DNA of 64,000 nucleotides from CAIKZZ01 sp035604595 (GCA_035604595.1 DATNIE010000008.1:124001-188000); one strand, 5' to 3'. Shown: positions 29,571 through 38,660, counted from the stretch's first letter. A program made the numbers and translations. Notes: a model not told the origin generated them from the letters alone.

Positions 29571-29843
29571 TCAGCGGAACAGGTCAGGGCCGTCCAGCAG
29601 CTCGGCGAGCCGCTCGGCATGCTCGGCGCATTCGCGCCAGCGCAGGCGCGCTTCGGCGACCTTGAGCTGCGCCGCGATCCAGTCGGGGTCGCCCGGCGTC
29701 GCGATGCGGCGCACCGCAGCGTACTCCCGCAGAGCGAGCGTCAAACGCTCATCGGCCCGGTTCCAGCGCGTCGCGACCACGCGCTCGAGCCTGCCGTGCC
29801 CGGACGGGCTGCCGAGCTGCGCCGCTTCGAGTTCGTAGCCCAC
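29571..29843 (-). CDS. Hypothetical short protein
   Basis: This is a GTG-started 90-codon frame on the minus strand, between the HIT gene and ackA-pduL. The product is charged and Ala/Leu/Arg-rich, with a probably helical C-terminal half (QLKVAEARLRWRECAEHAERLAELL). That helix looks more like a real protein than the Arg/Pro-rich shadow frames around it. No family is recognised and no strong ribosome-binding site is visible. The frame stays open upstream to about 29912, so the start is uncertain. It could be the second gene after the HIT gene. Confidence 0.4.
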   Translation of the reverse strand: MGYELEAAQLGSPSGHGRLERVVATRWNRADERLTLALREYAAVRRIATPGDPDWIAAQLKVAEARLRWRECAEHAERLAELLDGPDLFR

Positions 29844-29912
29844 CCGGGCAGCATCGCGAGCGGCCGTGACGCGCCGGCGACGGGCGCATGACAGCTTCGT
29901 GACGGCGGCGGT

Positions 29913-30338
29913 TCAGCCGGCGGCGAGCGCCGCGCGGATGCGCGCCGCGTGTTCCTCGAGAATCGCCGGCTCGGCCTTGATCCGGGCGTGTGGTCGCAGC
30001 CCGCTGGCCACGTACACCGGGACGATGTGAAAGTGCAGGTGGAATACCGTCTGTCCCGCCGTCGCCCCGTTGAATTGCGTGACAATGAGGCCTGGCGCCG
30101 CAAACGCCCGCTGCACGGCCCGTGCGACCCGCTGGGTCGTGCGCATCGCTGCGATCACCGCTGCCGGCGGGGAATCGAACAGGTTCTCGCCGGCGAGCTT
30201 GGGGATCACGAGCGTGTGACCATCGGCCTGGGGCATGATGTCCATGAACGCGAGCGTCTCGCTGTCCTCGTGGACCTTGATGCAGGGGATCTCGCCGCGC
30301 GCCATCCGCGCGAATATGTTGTTGTCATCGTAGGCCAT
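29913..30338 (-). CDS. HIT family nucleotide-binding protein
   Basis: This 141-residue histidine-triad hydrolase carries the signature HLHFHIVPVYV and the N-terminal NIFARMARGEIPCIKVHEDSE typical of HIT proteins (HinT/YcfF relatives). Members hydrolyse adenosine 5'-phosphoramidates or related AMP conjugates in the cytoplasm. The start is ATG 30338, with GAGG seven bases upstream. It faces the divergent Lrp-type regulator gene 213 bp away; that spacer contains no other feature I can name. Confidence 0.92.
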   Translation of the reverse strand: MAYDDNNIFARMARGEIPCIKVHEDSETLAFMDIMPQADGHTLVIPKLAGENLFDSPPAAVIAAMRTTQRVARAVQRAFAAPGLIVTQFNGATAGQTVFHLHFHIVPVYVASGLRPHARIKAEPAILEEHAARIRAALAAG

Positions 30339-30551
30339 GCGTGATCCTCGTGTCGGCGACCGGTGTCAGCGGCGGTAGGCGCGCCCGGTCGGCGCGCCCC
30401 ACGCTGCCCCTACGCTCCCAAGGCACCGACCGCCACACTCACCGCGAGACGCGCTGCGTGCCGAGCCGGACCTCGGCTCCAATTCTGCTCATAATGTGGC
30501 CCATCGTACCGACACACGCGCGGCACCGCACCGGTGCCGGGGGAGGCGGTC

Positions 30552-31040
30552 ATGAAAGCCCCGCTCGACCGGACTGACGTGAAGCTGATCGAGGTGCTGC
30601 AGACGGCGGCCCGGATGTCCAACCAGGACCTGGCCGCCCGGGTCGACCTGTCGCCGAGCGCGTGCCTGAGCCGGGTCCGCCGACTTGAGCGGGACGGCGT
30701 CATTCGCCGCTATCTCGCCGATATCTCACTGCCGAAGCTGGGCTCCTGCCTGCGGATATTTGCCGAGGTCACGCTCAGCAACCACACGCCCGGCGATTTC
30801 CGGCGCTTCGAGGCAGCCATCGCCGGCATGCCGGAAATCGTCGAGGCCTTCCAGGTGAGCGGCGCCTGCGACTATCTGTTGCACGTCGTATGCCGCGACA
30901 TGACGCACTACAGCGGGATCAACGATGCCCTGACGAGCGGCAAACACGGCGTCGAGAAGATTCACAGCCAGGTCGTGATGGCCGAGTCGAAGCCCTTCGC
31001 CGGCCACCCGATCGCCGCGATCGTCGCCGGATCCGGCTAG
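30552..31040 (+). CDS. Lrp/AsnC family transcriptional regulator
   Basis: This 162-residue regulator has an N-terminal winged HTH (LDRTDVKLIEVLQTAARMSNQDLAARVDLSPSA in pieces, RVRRLERDGVIRRYLADI) and a C-terminal RAM ligand-binding domain (EAFQVSGACDYLLHVVCRD). Lrp-type proteins sense amino acids and often control an adjacent catabolic gene. Here the next genes are ornithine cyclodeaminase, CtlX-like and ArgZ-like genes. ATG 30552 has GGAGG five to six bases upstream. It is about 140 bp ahead of ocd on the same strand and probably controls that operon, perhaps in response to ornithine, citrulline or arginine; this is inference. Confidence 0.9.
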   Translation: MKAPLDRTDVKLIEVLQTAARMSNQDLAARVDLSPSACLSRVRRLERDGVIRRYLADISLPKLGSCLRIFAEVTLSNHTPGDFRRFEAAIAGMPEIVEAFQVSGACDYLLHVVCRDMTHYSGINDALTSGKHGVEKIHSQVVMAESKPFAGHPIAAIVAGSG

Positions 31041-31178
31041 CGGCGACGTTCGTTGCGCCGCAACCGCAGAATCTGCGAGGCGCGGAGCAGGTGGCCGCAG
31101 CCGCTGCGTCACCGGCTGCGGATTTCCGTGCCCGCTGCACGCCCGGAATCGCAAGCTACATGGGCCTGGAGGTGGCCC

Positions 31179-32201
31179 ATGGTCATGATCATCGATACGC
31201 CGACGCTTGCGCAGCTGCTGTCCCGCGTGGGCGTCGAGACCTTTCTCAGGGAACTGGCCGACCGCATCGAGGACGACTTTGCCCACTGGCCGCGATTCGA
31301 GAAATCAGCGCGCCTCGCCGCGCACTCGAAGACCGGCGTGCTCGAACTGATGCCGACCTCGGACGACGAGTGGTTCAGCTTCAAGCTCGTCAATGGCCAT
31401 CCCGGCAACCCCGCGGCGGGCCTCCTAACCGTCACCGCGGTCGGCATGCTGGCCGACGTCGCGACCGGCTACCCCCGCCTGATCTCCGAGATGACCGTGC
31501 TGACGGCGCTCAGGACCGCGGCGACCTCGGCGATGGCCGCCCGGCGCCTCGCAAATCCTGCCGCGACCACGATGGCGCTGATCGGAACTGGCGCCCAGGG
31601 CGAGTTTCAGGCGCTGGCCTTCAAAGCCTGCCTCGGCATCCGTCGGATCCGCTATCACGATACCGACGCGCGCGCGATGCTGAAGTTCGCCCGCAACCTG
31701 CGCGGCACGGGGCTCGAGCTGGTGCGTTGCGCCAGCGTCGCCGACGCCGTCGCCGGCGCCGAGATCATCACGACCGCCACCGCCGTCAAGGGCACGCAGA
31801 TCGTGCTTGCCGACGCGCAGGTCGGCGACGGCGTTCACATCAACGCCATCGGTGGCGATTGCCCGGGCAAGACCGAACTCGAGCCGCGGCTGCTCGCGCG
31901 GGCCCGGATCTTTGTCGAGTACCTGCCGCAGACGCGGATCGAGGGCGACATCCAGTCGCTCGGCCCCGAGGCCAGGGCGACCGAACTCTGGCAGGTCATC
32001 GCCGGACGCGAGCCTGGCAGGACCGACTCGCGTCAGCTGACGATCTTCGACTCGGTCGGATTCGCGCTCGAGGACTACTCGGCGCTGCGCTACGTCTACG
32101 ACAAGGCACGCGGGCTCGGAGTGGGCAGCGAGGCGCCGCTGATCCCCGAGCCACAGGACCCGAAGGATCTGTTCGGTTACGTTGCGAGGCTCGCCGCCTG
32201 A
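31179..32201 (+). CDS. ocd: Ornithine cyclodeaminase
   Basis: OCD converts L-ornithine to L-proline and ammonia using tightly bound NAD. The 340-residue protein matches the Pseudomonas-type enzyme: GVLELMPTSDDEWFSFKLVNGHP, SEMTVLTALRTAATSAMAAR, the Rossmann motif ALIGTGAQGEFQAL, and HINAIGGDCPGKTEL near the substrate site. The start is ATG 31179, with GGAGG upstream. A longer frame from 31053 lacks homology. The stop shares its A with the ATG of the next gene, so ocd is translationally coupled to the ctlX-like gene. Context suggests it is the last step of arginine or citrulline conversion to proline. Confidence 0.92.
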   Translation: MVMIIDTPTLAQLLSRVGVETFLRELADRIEDDFAHWPRFEKSARLAAHSKTGVLELMPTSDDEWFSFKLVNGHPGNPAAGLLTVTAVGMLADVATGYPRLISEMTVLTALRTAATSAMAARRLANPAATTMALIGTGAQGEFQALAFKACLGIRRIRYHDTDARAMLKFARNLRGTGLELVRCASVADAVAGAEIITTATAVKGTQIVLADAQVGDGVHINAIGGDCPGKTELEPRLLARARIFVEYLPQTRIEGDIQSLGPEARATELWQVIAGREPGRTDSRQLTIFDSVGFALEDYSALRYVYDKARGLGVGSEAPLIPEPQDPKDLFGYVARLAA

Positions 32202-33199
32202 TGGGTGCTGCAGGCACCGAGCGGCCGGCCGATCCCGAGCAATGCGCGCGGGCGGTGCTGATGGTGCGGCCGGCGACGTTCTACGCGAACCCGGAGACGC
32301 TCGCGACCAACGCGTTCCAGCACGCGCAGGCCGGTCCGGCGGCCGACACGCTCGCGGCGGCGCGCGCGGAATTCGACGGCGTGGTGGCCGCGCTGCGCGC
32401 GGCCGGCGTCGATGTGGCGGTCGCGGACGCCGACGCCGATGCGATGACGCCGGACGCGCTATTTCCGAACAACTGGTTCTCGACGCACGCCGACGGCCGC
32501 GTCGTCCTCTATCCGATGGCCGCGGCCAGCCGCCGCCGCGAACGCCGCCCGGACATGATCGCGCGGCTGGCGGAACGGTACGGGTGGCGAATCACGCGCA
32601 CGACGGACCTGACGGCCCTCGAGACGCGCGGCCTGATCGTCGAAGGCACCGGGAGTCTCGTGCTGGATCGCACGGCGCGACTCGCCTATGCCGCCCTGTC
32701 GCCGCGGACGCACCGCGAGGCCGTCGACATCGCGTGCCGCGAACTCGGCTACGAGCCGGTCGCGTTCCACGCGCACGACACGCAGGGCCGCGAGGTCTAT
32801 CACACGAATGTGCTGATGTCGGTCGGACCGTCGCTGGCGGTGCTGGCGAGCAGCCTGGTATCGCCCGGGACCGACCTGCGGCGCGTGTTCGATGCGCTCG
32901 AGCGGACCAGCAAGACGCTGCTCGAGATCTCCGCGGAGCAGGTCGCAGAGTTCGCCGGCAACCTGCTGTTTCTCGACGCGGGCGTTGCCGGTCCGGTCGT
33001 GGTCGTATCGCAGCGCGCCTGGCGCAGTCTCACACGGGCGCAGCGCCAGCTGCTCGAGAAGTCTGCACGGCCGGTGCCATGCGCGGTCGACACGATCGAA
33101 CACGTCGGCGGCGGCAGCATCCGCTGCATGCTCGCCGAGATCTTCCTGCCGGGTGCGGCACCGGCGCGATCAATGACCGGCGGAGCGATGCCATCATGA
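32201..33199 (+). CDS. ctlX: CtlX-like citrulline hydrolase / arginine deiminase-related protein
   Basis: This 332-residue protein of the amidinotransferase fold has the N-terminal AVLMVRPATFYANPETLATNAFQ (in parts), FPNNWFSTHADGRVVLYPM, VEGTGSLVLDR, a candidate catalytic His in EVYHTNVLMSVG and Cys in SIRCMLAEIFLP. These features match CtlX, described in Francisella as a citrulline ureidase that gives ornithine. That activity would feed the ocd product encoded just upstream. It starts at ATG 32201, overlapping the ocd stop by one base, and overlaps the next gene by 4 bp. Residue-level specificity cannot be read from sequence alone; a related guanidine or ureido hydrolase is the alternative. 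Confidence 0.8.
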   Translation: MGAAGTERPADPEQCARAVLMVRPATFYANPETLATNAFQHAQAGPAADTLAAARAEFDGVVAALRAAGVDVAVADADADAMTPDALFPNNWFSTHADGRVVLYPMAAASRRRERRPDMIARLAERYGWRITRTTDLTALETRGLIVEGTGSLVLDRTARLAYAALSPRTHREAVDIACRELGYEPVAFHAHDTQGREVYHTNVLMSVGPSLAVLASSLVSPGTDLRRVFDALERTSKTLLEISAEQVAEFAGNLLFLDAGVAGPVVVVSQRAWRSLTRAQRQLLEKSARPVPCAVDTIEHVGGGSIRCMLAEIFLPGAAPARSMTGGAMPS

Positions 33200-34041
33200 G
33201 CGCGACGATCCTGATGTGCCGCCCGACGCATTTCGAGGTCAGCTACACCATCAATCCGTGGATGCAGCAGGGCGCCGCCCACGGCGCACTGGCGCTGGCG
33301 CAGTGGCGGGCGCTGCGCGCCGCGCTCGCGGCGCATGCCGACATCGTCACGATCGATCCGCAGCCCGGGCTGCCAGACATGGTTTTCACGGCGAACGCCG
33401 GTGTCGTCGTCGGCGATCGCGCGATGGCGAGCCACTTCATGCCCCACGAGCGACGTGGCGAGGAGCCGTTCTTCAAGCGCTGGTTCCGCGAACGGGGATT
33501 TGTGATGGTCGAGCTGCCGGAGGACATAGGATTCGAGGGCGCCGGGGATTGTCTTCAGGACACCCGCGGACCGGTGCTGTGGACCGGCCTCGGGCCGCGT
33601 ACCGAGCCGGAGGCGCTCGCGTATCTCGCTGCGGCATTCGACCGTGAGATCGTCGGGCTCCGGCTCATCGATCCGCGCTTTTATCACCTCGATACCTGCT
33701 TTTGCCCGCTGTCGGGCGGGCATGTGCTCTATTACCCGGCGGCATTCCACCCGACCAGTCGCTCGGAGATCGAGCGACGCGTGCCCGCGGCGCTGCGCGT
33801 CCCGGTGGGCGCGGTGGACGCGGCGAACTTCGCCTGCAATTCGGTCAATCTAGCGACCGAGGTATTCCTGCACCGGGCCTCGCCGCAGCTCACCGCAGAG
33901 CTCGCGCGCGCCGGATACCGCGTGCACCAGCACGACCTCAGCGAGTTCCTGAAGGCCGGTGGCTCGGCGAAGTGCCTGACACTGCGCCTCGACTCGCCGC
34001 CCGTTGCCGATGGCCGGTCAGGCGTGCGCAGCGCGGCGTGA
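33196..34041 (+). CDS. ArgZ/AgrE-like arginine dihydrolase or DDAH-family enzyme
   Basis: This 281-residue guanidino-group-modifying enzyme has LMCRPTHFEVSYTINPWM, PDMVFTANAGVV (Asn67), FEGAGDCL, RFYHLDTCFCPLSGG (His164), DAANFACNSVN and FLKAGGSAKCLTLRL (Cys260). This pattern is closest to the N-terminal domain of cyanobacterial AgrE/ArgZ, which turns arginine into ornithine, CO2 and ammonia. From memory, ArgZ uses Asn71, His168 and Cys264; all three are present here at a constant offset of four. Annotation pipelines may call it dimethylarginine dimethylaminohydrolase. It ends an operon with ocd and ctlX-like genes, so arginine (or methylarginine) to proline is the likely route. Confidence 0.8.
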   Translation: MSATILMCRPTHFEVSYTINPWMQQGAAHGALALAQWRALRAALAAHADIVTIDPQPGLPDMVFTANAGVVVGDRAMASHFMPHERRGEEPFFKRWFRERGFVMVELPEDIGFEGAGDCLQDTRGPVLWTGLGPRTEPEALAYLAAAFDREIVGLRLIDPRFYHLDTCFCPLSGGHVLYYPAAFHPTSRSEIERRVPAALRVPVGAVDAANFACNSVNLATEVFLHRASPQLTAELARAGYRVHQHDLSEFLKAGGSAKCLTLRLDSPPVADGRSGVRSAA

Positions 34042-34076
34042 CATGGAATCGCGCGCCGGGCGCGTGAGGCGGCTCC

Positions 34077-34517
34077 TCAGCGCTCGAACCGGCGCGACAG
34101 CACGATCGAGGTCGTCGTCGACTTGACGCCGAGGCACGCACGCAGCTCATCGAGCGCCGCGTCGAGTGCCTCGGTGTTCTCGGCGGCGAGCATCGCGATC
34201 AGGTCATAGGGCCCGCTCACCGTCAGCAGCGAGGTGACGGCGGGCATCGCCTTCAGCTTCCGTTCGACGAGCGACTGCTGCTGCGGCTCGACCGCGATCA
34301 TCGCGTGCGCCTGCACCTGACGCGCGGTGGCCGCCGGGCCCAACCGCACCGTGTAGCCGCGGATGACCCCGTTGCGCTCCAGGCGCTCGAGCCGGCCCTG
34401 CACGGTCGAGCGTGCGACGCCGAGGCGGCGGGCGAGTGCCGCGGTCGACAGTCGGGCGTCGGCCATCAGCAGCTCGAGTAGCGCAGCATCCGGGGCCGTT
34501 CCCGGCATTTCGCCCAT
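34077..34517 (-). CDS. Lrp/AsnC family transcriptional regulator
   Basis: This is a second Lrp-type regulator of 146 residues. It has an HTH (RLSTAALARRLGVARSTVQGRLERLERNGVIRGYTV in pieces) and a RAM domain (LLTVSGPYDLIAMLAAENTEALD). It shares only family features with the regulator at 30552. ATG 34517 has a GGATGAG element just upstream; TTG 34529 is an in-frame alternative. It is divergent from the saccharopine-dehydrogenase-like gene, 105 bp away, and converges with the ArgZ-like gene. Its most likely target is the lysine-degradation pair to its right. Confidence 0.88.
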   Translation of the reverse strand: MGEMPGTAPDAALLELLMADARLSTAALARRLGVARSTVQGRLERLERNGVIRGYTVRLGPAATARQVQAHAMIAVEPQQQSLVERKLKAMPAVTSLLTVSGPYDLIAMLAAENTEALDAALDELRACLGVKSTTTSIVLSRRFER

Positions 34518-34621
34518 AAGCTCATCCAAAATGACGGATTAGTGCGTCATTATCGGCGTATTGCACCTTCAAATCAACGGCAGAGTCCCGGACACTGGCG
34601 GCACCTCGAGGAGCACCAACC

Positions 34622-35746
34622 ATGAAAAAAATTCTCGTTGCCGGAGCCGGCCATATCGGCAGCATGATTGCCGAGCTGCTCGCCGCGAGCGGCGACTACC
34701 GGGTCACCGTGATCGATCAGTCCGAGACGGCGCTCGCCAGGGTCGCGAAGCGCCCGCACCTCGACACGCTCGCGCTGTCCGTGACCGACCGGCCCGGCCT
34801 CGTCGCCGCCATGAGCGGCCGCTACGCGGTCGTGTGCGCCGCTCCCTATACGGTGACCGGTGCCATCGCCGAGGCGGCGCACGTTGCCGGCATCCACTAC
34901 CTGGACCTCACCGAGGACGTCGCGACGACGCGCATCGTCAAGGAACTCGCCAAGACCGCGACCCACGCGCTGATCCCGCAGTGCGGGCTCGCACCGGGCT
35001 TCATCTCGATCGTCGGCATGGACCTCGCGCGGCGCTTCGACTCGCTCGATACGCTGAGGCTGCGGGTCGGTGCGCTGCCGCAGTTCCCGTCGAACGCTCT
35101 CGGCTACAACCTCACGTGGAGCACTGCGGGCGTGATCAACGAGTACTGCCAGCCGTGCGAGGCGATCGTGCAGGGCCGGCGCACGAATGTACCGGCGCTC
35201 GAGGAGCTCGAGCACTTCGCGCTCGACGGCGTGCAGTACGAGGCCTTCAATACATCCGGCGGCCTCGGTACGCTGTGCGCGACGCTCGACGGCAAGGTGC
35301 GCAACCTCAACTACCGCACCATTCGCTACCCGGGGCATCGCGACGTGATGAAGCTGCTGCTGCAGGATCTGCGTCTGGCGGAGCGGCCGGCGATCCTCAC
35401 CGATCTGCTGGAGAGCGCCATTCCCGGCACGCGCCAGGACGTCGTCGTGATCTTCGCGACCGCGACCGGCCTGCAGAAGGGTCGCGCGTGGCAGGAGTCG
35501 TTCGCGCACAGCGTCTACCCGCAGGTGCTGGCCGGCAAGGAGTGGACCGCGATCCAGACGACGACCGCATCGGCCGTGTGCGCGGTCCTCGACCTGCTGG
35601 TCGAAGGCCGCCTGCCGCAGCGCGGATTCGTGAGCCAGGAGGACATCCGTCTCGACGAATTCCTCGCCAACCGCTTTGGTCGGGCCTATGCGAACGGCGT
35701 CGGCACGAACGCGGCCGCCGCCATCGCGCTCAAGGCGGTGTCGTGA
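34622..35746 (+). CDS. Saccharopine dehydrogenase family protein (lysine 6-dehydrogenase-like)
   Basis: This 374-residue protein starts with a Rossmann NAD(P) motif (KILVAGAGHIGSMIAELLAA) and shows the Sacchrp_dh segments HYLDLTEDV, IPQCGLAPGFISIVGMDLA and TVSTAGVINEY-like text around residue 165. Size and partner suggest a lysine 6-dehydrogenase or saccharopine-cleaving enzyme yielding 2-aminoadipate 6-semialdehyde. The next gene, overlapping by 4 bp (GTGA), encodes the matching semialdehyde dehydrogenase. ATG 34622 has GAGGAG eight bases upstream. Carboxynorspermidine dehydrogenase-type activity is a less likely alternative given the context. Confidence 0.8.
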   Translation: MKKILVAGAGHIGSMIAELLAASGDYRVTVIDQSETALARVAKRPHLDTLALSVTDRPGLVAAMSGRYAVVCAAPYTVTGAIAEAAHVAGIHYLDLTEDVATTRIVKELAKTATHALIPQCGLAPGFISIVGMDLARRFDSLDTLRLRVGALPQFPSNALGYNLTWSTAGVINEYCQPCEAIVQGRRTNVPALEELEHFALDGVQYEAFNTSGGLGTLCATLDGKVRNLNYRTIRYPGHRDVMKLLLQDLRLAERPAILTDLLESAIPGTRQDVVVIFATATGLQKGRAWQESFAHSVYPQVLAGKEWTAIQTTTASAVCAVLDLLVEGRLPQRGFVSQEDIRLDEFLANRFGRAYANGVGTNAAAAIALKAVS

Positions 35747-37269
35747 GCGCCGTCGCCGGCGCGTACGGCCGCCCGGCCTCGAGCCTCGCCACAGTCGGCT
35801 TCGACCGCGCGCGGCTCACGGACGGCGACCTCGTCAGCCGCTCGCCGATCGACGGACGCGTGCTCGGGCGCGTCGCGACGGCCTCGCGCGCCGACTACGA
35901 GGCGATGGTCGCCCGCGCGATCGCGGCGTTCGCCGCGTGGCGAACGGTGCCCGCACCGCGTCGCGGCGAGCTGGTCCGGCTGTTCGGCGCGGCGGTGCGT
36001 GAGCACAAGCCGGGGCTCGCCGAGCTGATCACGCTTGAGGCCGGCAAGATTCCGAGCGAGGCCGCCGGCGAGGTGCAGGAAGTCATCGACATCTGCGACT
36101 TCGCCGTCGGGCTGTCGCGGCAGCTGTACGGCCTGACGATCGTCTCCGAGCGTTCCCGCCATCACATGCTCGAGCGCTGGCATCCGCTGGGCCCGGTCGG
36201 TGTGATCACGGCGTTCAACTTCCCGATGGCGGTGTGGTCATGGAACGCCGCGCTCGCGCTCATCTGCGGCGACCCGGTGATCTGGAAGCCCTCGGAGAAG
36301 ACGCCGCTGACGGCGCTCGCGCTGCTCAGCGTGTTCGAGTCCGTGGCCCGCGGTTTTGCCGAGGCGCCGGCCGGGCTCGTCGCCCTCGCACAGGGCGGCC
36401 GGCCGGTCGGGGAGTGGCTCGCGGACGATCCGCGCGTTCCGCTCATCAGCGCCACCGGCAGCACGCGCATGGGCCGCGAAGTCGGTGTACGCGTTGCCGC
36501 GCGCCTCGGCCGCTCGCTGCTCGAACTCGGCGGCAACAACGCGCTGACCGTCACGCCTTCGGCCAAGGAGGATCTCGCGGTGCGCGCAATCACCTTTGCC
36601 GCAGCCGGCACGGCCGGTCAGCGCTGCACGTCGCTCAGGCGGCTTTACGTCCATGGCTCCTGCTACGAGTCGATCGTTGCACGCCTGAAGCGTGCCTATG
36701 CGAGCCTGAAGGTTGGCAGCCCGCTCAGCCACGACACGCTCGTCGGTCCCTTGATCGACGCGGCGGCGTTCGAGGCGATGCAATCGGCGCTCGCGGCCGC
36801 GAAGGCGGCGGGTGGCGTGGTACACGGCGGCGAACGCGTTGCGGTCGCGGGCCACGAGTCCGGCTATTACGTGCGGCCGGCCATCGTCGAGCTCGCCGGG
36901 CCGATCGAGGCATCCCAGCGCGAGACTTTCGCGCCGATCCTGTACGTGTTCCGCTACACCACGATCGAGCAGGCGATCGCCGCGAACAACGACGTGTCGC
37001 AGGGACTGTCCTCGAGCCTGATTACCCAGGACCTGTCGGAGGCGGAGCTGTTCCTGTCGACCGAAGGCAGCGACTGCGGCATCGCCAACATCAACATCGG
37101 ACCCAGCGGTGCGGAGATTGGCGGGGCGTTCGGCGGCGAGAAGGAGACCGGCGGTGGCCGCGAATCCGGATCCGATGCCTGGAAGGCCTACATGCGCCGT
37201 CAGACTCAGACCGTCAACTACTCGGCGGCGCTGCCGCTCGCGCAGGGCGTAAAGTTCGACGTCGAGTAG
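35743..37269 (+). CDS. amaB: L-aminoadipate-semialdehyde dehydrogenase (ALDH7-like)
   Basis: This 508-residue aldehyde dehydrogenase of the ALDH7/antiquitin type oxidises 2-aminoadipate semialdehyde to 2-aminoadipate. It shows the NAD site GVITAFNFPMAVWSWNAALA, the catalytic Glu in LLELGGNNAL, the catalytic Cys in GTAGQRCTSLRRL, and the ALDH7-like GSDCGIANINIGPSGAEIGGAF region (in part). The start is GTG 35743, inside the stop of the preceding dehydrogenase-like gene, so the two products are made together and plausibly act in sequence on lysine. The symbol amaB is by analogy with Pseudomonas. Confidence 0.88.
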   Translation: MSAVAGAYGRPASSLATVGFDRARLTDGDLVSRSPIDGRVLGRVATASRADYEAMVARAIAAFAAWRTVPAPRRGELVRLFGAAVREHKPGLAELITLEAGKIPSEAAGEVQEVIDICDFAVGLSRQLYGLTIVSERSRHHMLERWHPLGPVGVITAFNFPMAVWSWNAALALICGDPVIWKPSEKTPLTALALLSVFESVARGFAEAPAGLVALAQGGRPVGEWLADDPRVPLISATGSTRMGREVGVRVAARLGRSLLELGGNNALTVTPSAKEDLAVRAITFAAAGTAGQRCTSLRRLYVHGSCYESIVARLKRAYASLKVGSPLSHDTLVGPLIDAAAFEAMQSALAAAKAAGGVVHGGERVAVAGHESGYYVRPAIVELAGPIEASQRETFAPILYVFRYTTIEQAIAANNDVSQGLSSSLITQDLSEAELFLSTEGSDCGIANINIGPSGAEIGGAFGGEKETGGGRESGSDAWKAYMRRQTQTVNYSAALPLAQGVKFDVE

Positions 37270-37332
37270 CAGGGTCGCTTAGCATCCCCGCGGACGGGCC
37301 GTACCGGCCCGCCGCCGAAGGATGCGGCCTGC

Positions 37333-38652
37333 ATGACGAGCTCTGGCAGTGACGGCGGTCGCGCGCCGCGCGCGCCGCGCGTGCTGCGCGTACGCTGGCT
37401 GGTGTTCGTCTGGATCTTCGCGGCGGCGTTCATCGCCTACCTCCAGCGCACGACCCTTGCCGTGGTCGCAGTGCCGCTGACGCGCGAGGCCGGCTTCACG
37501 ACCTGGCAGATCAGCTGGCTGTTCAACGCATTCCTGATCGCCTACACGGCGTTCCAGGTGCCCGGCGGGCTGTTCGGGCAGCGCGTCGGCGCGCGCCGCG
37601 GGACCCTCGCTTGCATCCTCCTGTCCGTTGCCGGCACCGCCGGCTTTGCGTTCGCACCGGCGCTTGCGACCGGGACCTCGCTGCTCGCGCTGCTCGCGGC
37701 GGCGCGCTTCATCACCGGTGTTGCCCAGGGGCCGCTCTTTCCGATCAACGCGGGGCTCGTCCAGGCGTGGTTCCCGCCGCGGCGCTGGGCCCTGATGAAC
37801 GGCCTGCAGGTCACCGGCCTCAGCCTCGGGGCGGCCGCGACCCAGCCGATCGTGTCGCGCCTGATGTCGGATCACGGCTGGCAGGCGGCGGTGTATGCGA
37901 CGTGCGTGCCGGGACTGGCGCTCGCGGCCGTGTGGTGGTGGTACGTCCGCGATACGCCCCGCGAGCACCCGGCGGTTCTGCATGCCGAGCTCACCGAGAT
38001 CGAGGGCGGCGAGCAGCCGGCGCGAGCGCGGCAGTTTGACTGGGCCGCGGCGGGCCGCGTGCTTGCCGACCGCAACGTACTGCTGCTGACGCTCGGTTAC
38101 CTGCTGATGAATTACGTCTTCTACTTCTTCATGAACTGGAGCTTCACCTACCTCGTCGAGGCACGAAAGCTCACGATCCTGCAGAGCGGCTGGCTGGCGG
38201 CGATTCCGCTGGTGACCGGCGCGCTGTGCGCCTCGCTCGGCGGCTACCTATGCGACCTTGCCTGCCTGCGGATCGGCGCGCGCTGGGGCTTTCGCATCGT
38301 TCCGCTGGTGACGCTGCCACTCGCGGCCGTGCTGCTGTCGGTCGCGATGCGCACGGAGAGCGCGTACTGGGCGGTCGCTGCGCTGGCCGGCTGCTTCGGC
38401 TGCGCGCAGATGACCGAGGCGCCGTTCTGGGCGGCCGCGTTCTGGGTGGCGCGCGACCAGGCGAGCGCCGCGACCGGCGTACTCAACACCGGCGGCAACG
38501 TGGGCGGCATCATCGGCACGTTCCTGGTCGGCTACCTCGCCAGCCGCTACGGCTGGGGTGCGGCCTTTGCGACCGGTATCGGCTTTGCGCTCGCCAGTGG
38601 CGCGCTGTGGCTGCTGATCGACGCCGAACGCCGCGTGCCGGCGCGGCGATGA
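37333..38652 (+). CDS. MFS transporter, anion:cation symporter type
   Basis: This 439-residue carrier has about 12 hydrophobic helices. The FIAYLQRTTLAVVAVPL start, WLFNAFLIAYTAFQVPGG and RFITGVAQGPLFPINAGLVQ segments resemble the ACS branch of the major facilitator family (hexuronate, phthalate, glucarate carriers). The C-terminal GVLNTGGNVGGIIGTFLVGYL also fits. The start is ATG 37333, with AAGGA ten bases upstream. It follows the lysine gene pair by 63 bp and overlaps or abuts the aminotransferase gene, so it may carry an organic acid or amino acid of that pathway. The substrate is not readable from sequence. Confidence 0.85.
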   Translation: MTSSGSDGGRAPRAPRVLRVRWLVFVWIFAAAFIAYLQRTTLAVVAVPLTREAGFTTWQISWLFNAFLIAYTAFQVPGGLFGQRVGARRGTLACILLSVAGTAGFAFAPALATGTSLLALLAAARFITGVAQGPLFPINAGLVQAWFPPRRWALMNGLQVTGLSLGAAATQPIVSRLMSDHGWQAAVYATCVPGLALAAVWWWYVRDTPREHPAVLHAELTEIEGGEQPARARQFDWAAAGRVLADRNVLLLTLGYLLMNYVFYFFMNWSFTYLVEARKLTILQSGWLAAIPLVTGALCASLGGYLCDLACLRIGARWGFRIVPLVTLPLAAVLLSVAMRTESAYWAVAALAGCFGCAQMTEAPFWAAAFWVARDQASAATGVLNTGGNVGGIIGTFLVGYLASRYGWGAAFATGIGFALASGALWLLIDAERRVPARR

Positions 38653-38660
38653 GGTCCCCA

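Noticed and set aside
30890..32200. The long open frame in phase with ctlX, running upstream through the Lrp and ocd genes
   Set aside because: Upstream of 32201 the translation is Arg-rich shadow of two certain genes. The real N-terminus of the CtlX-like protein begins at 32201.
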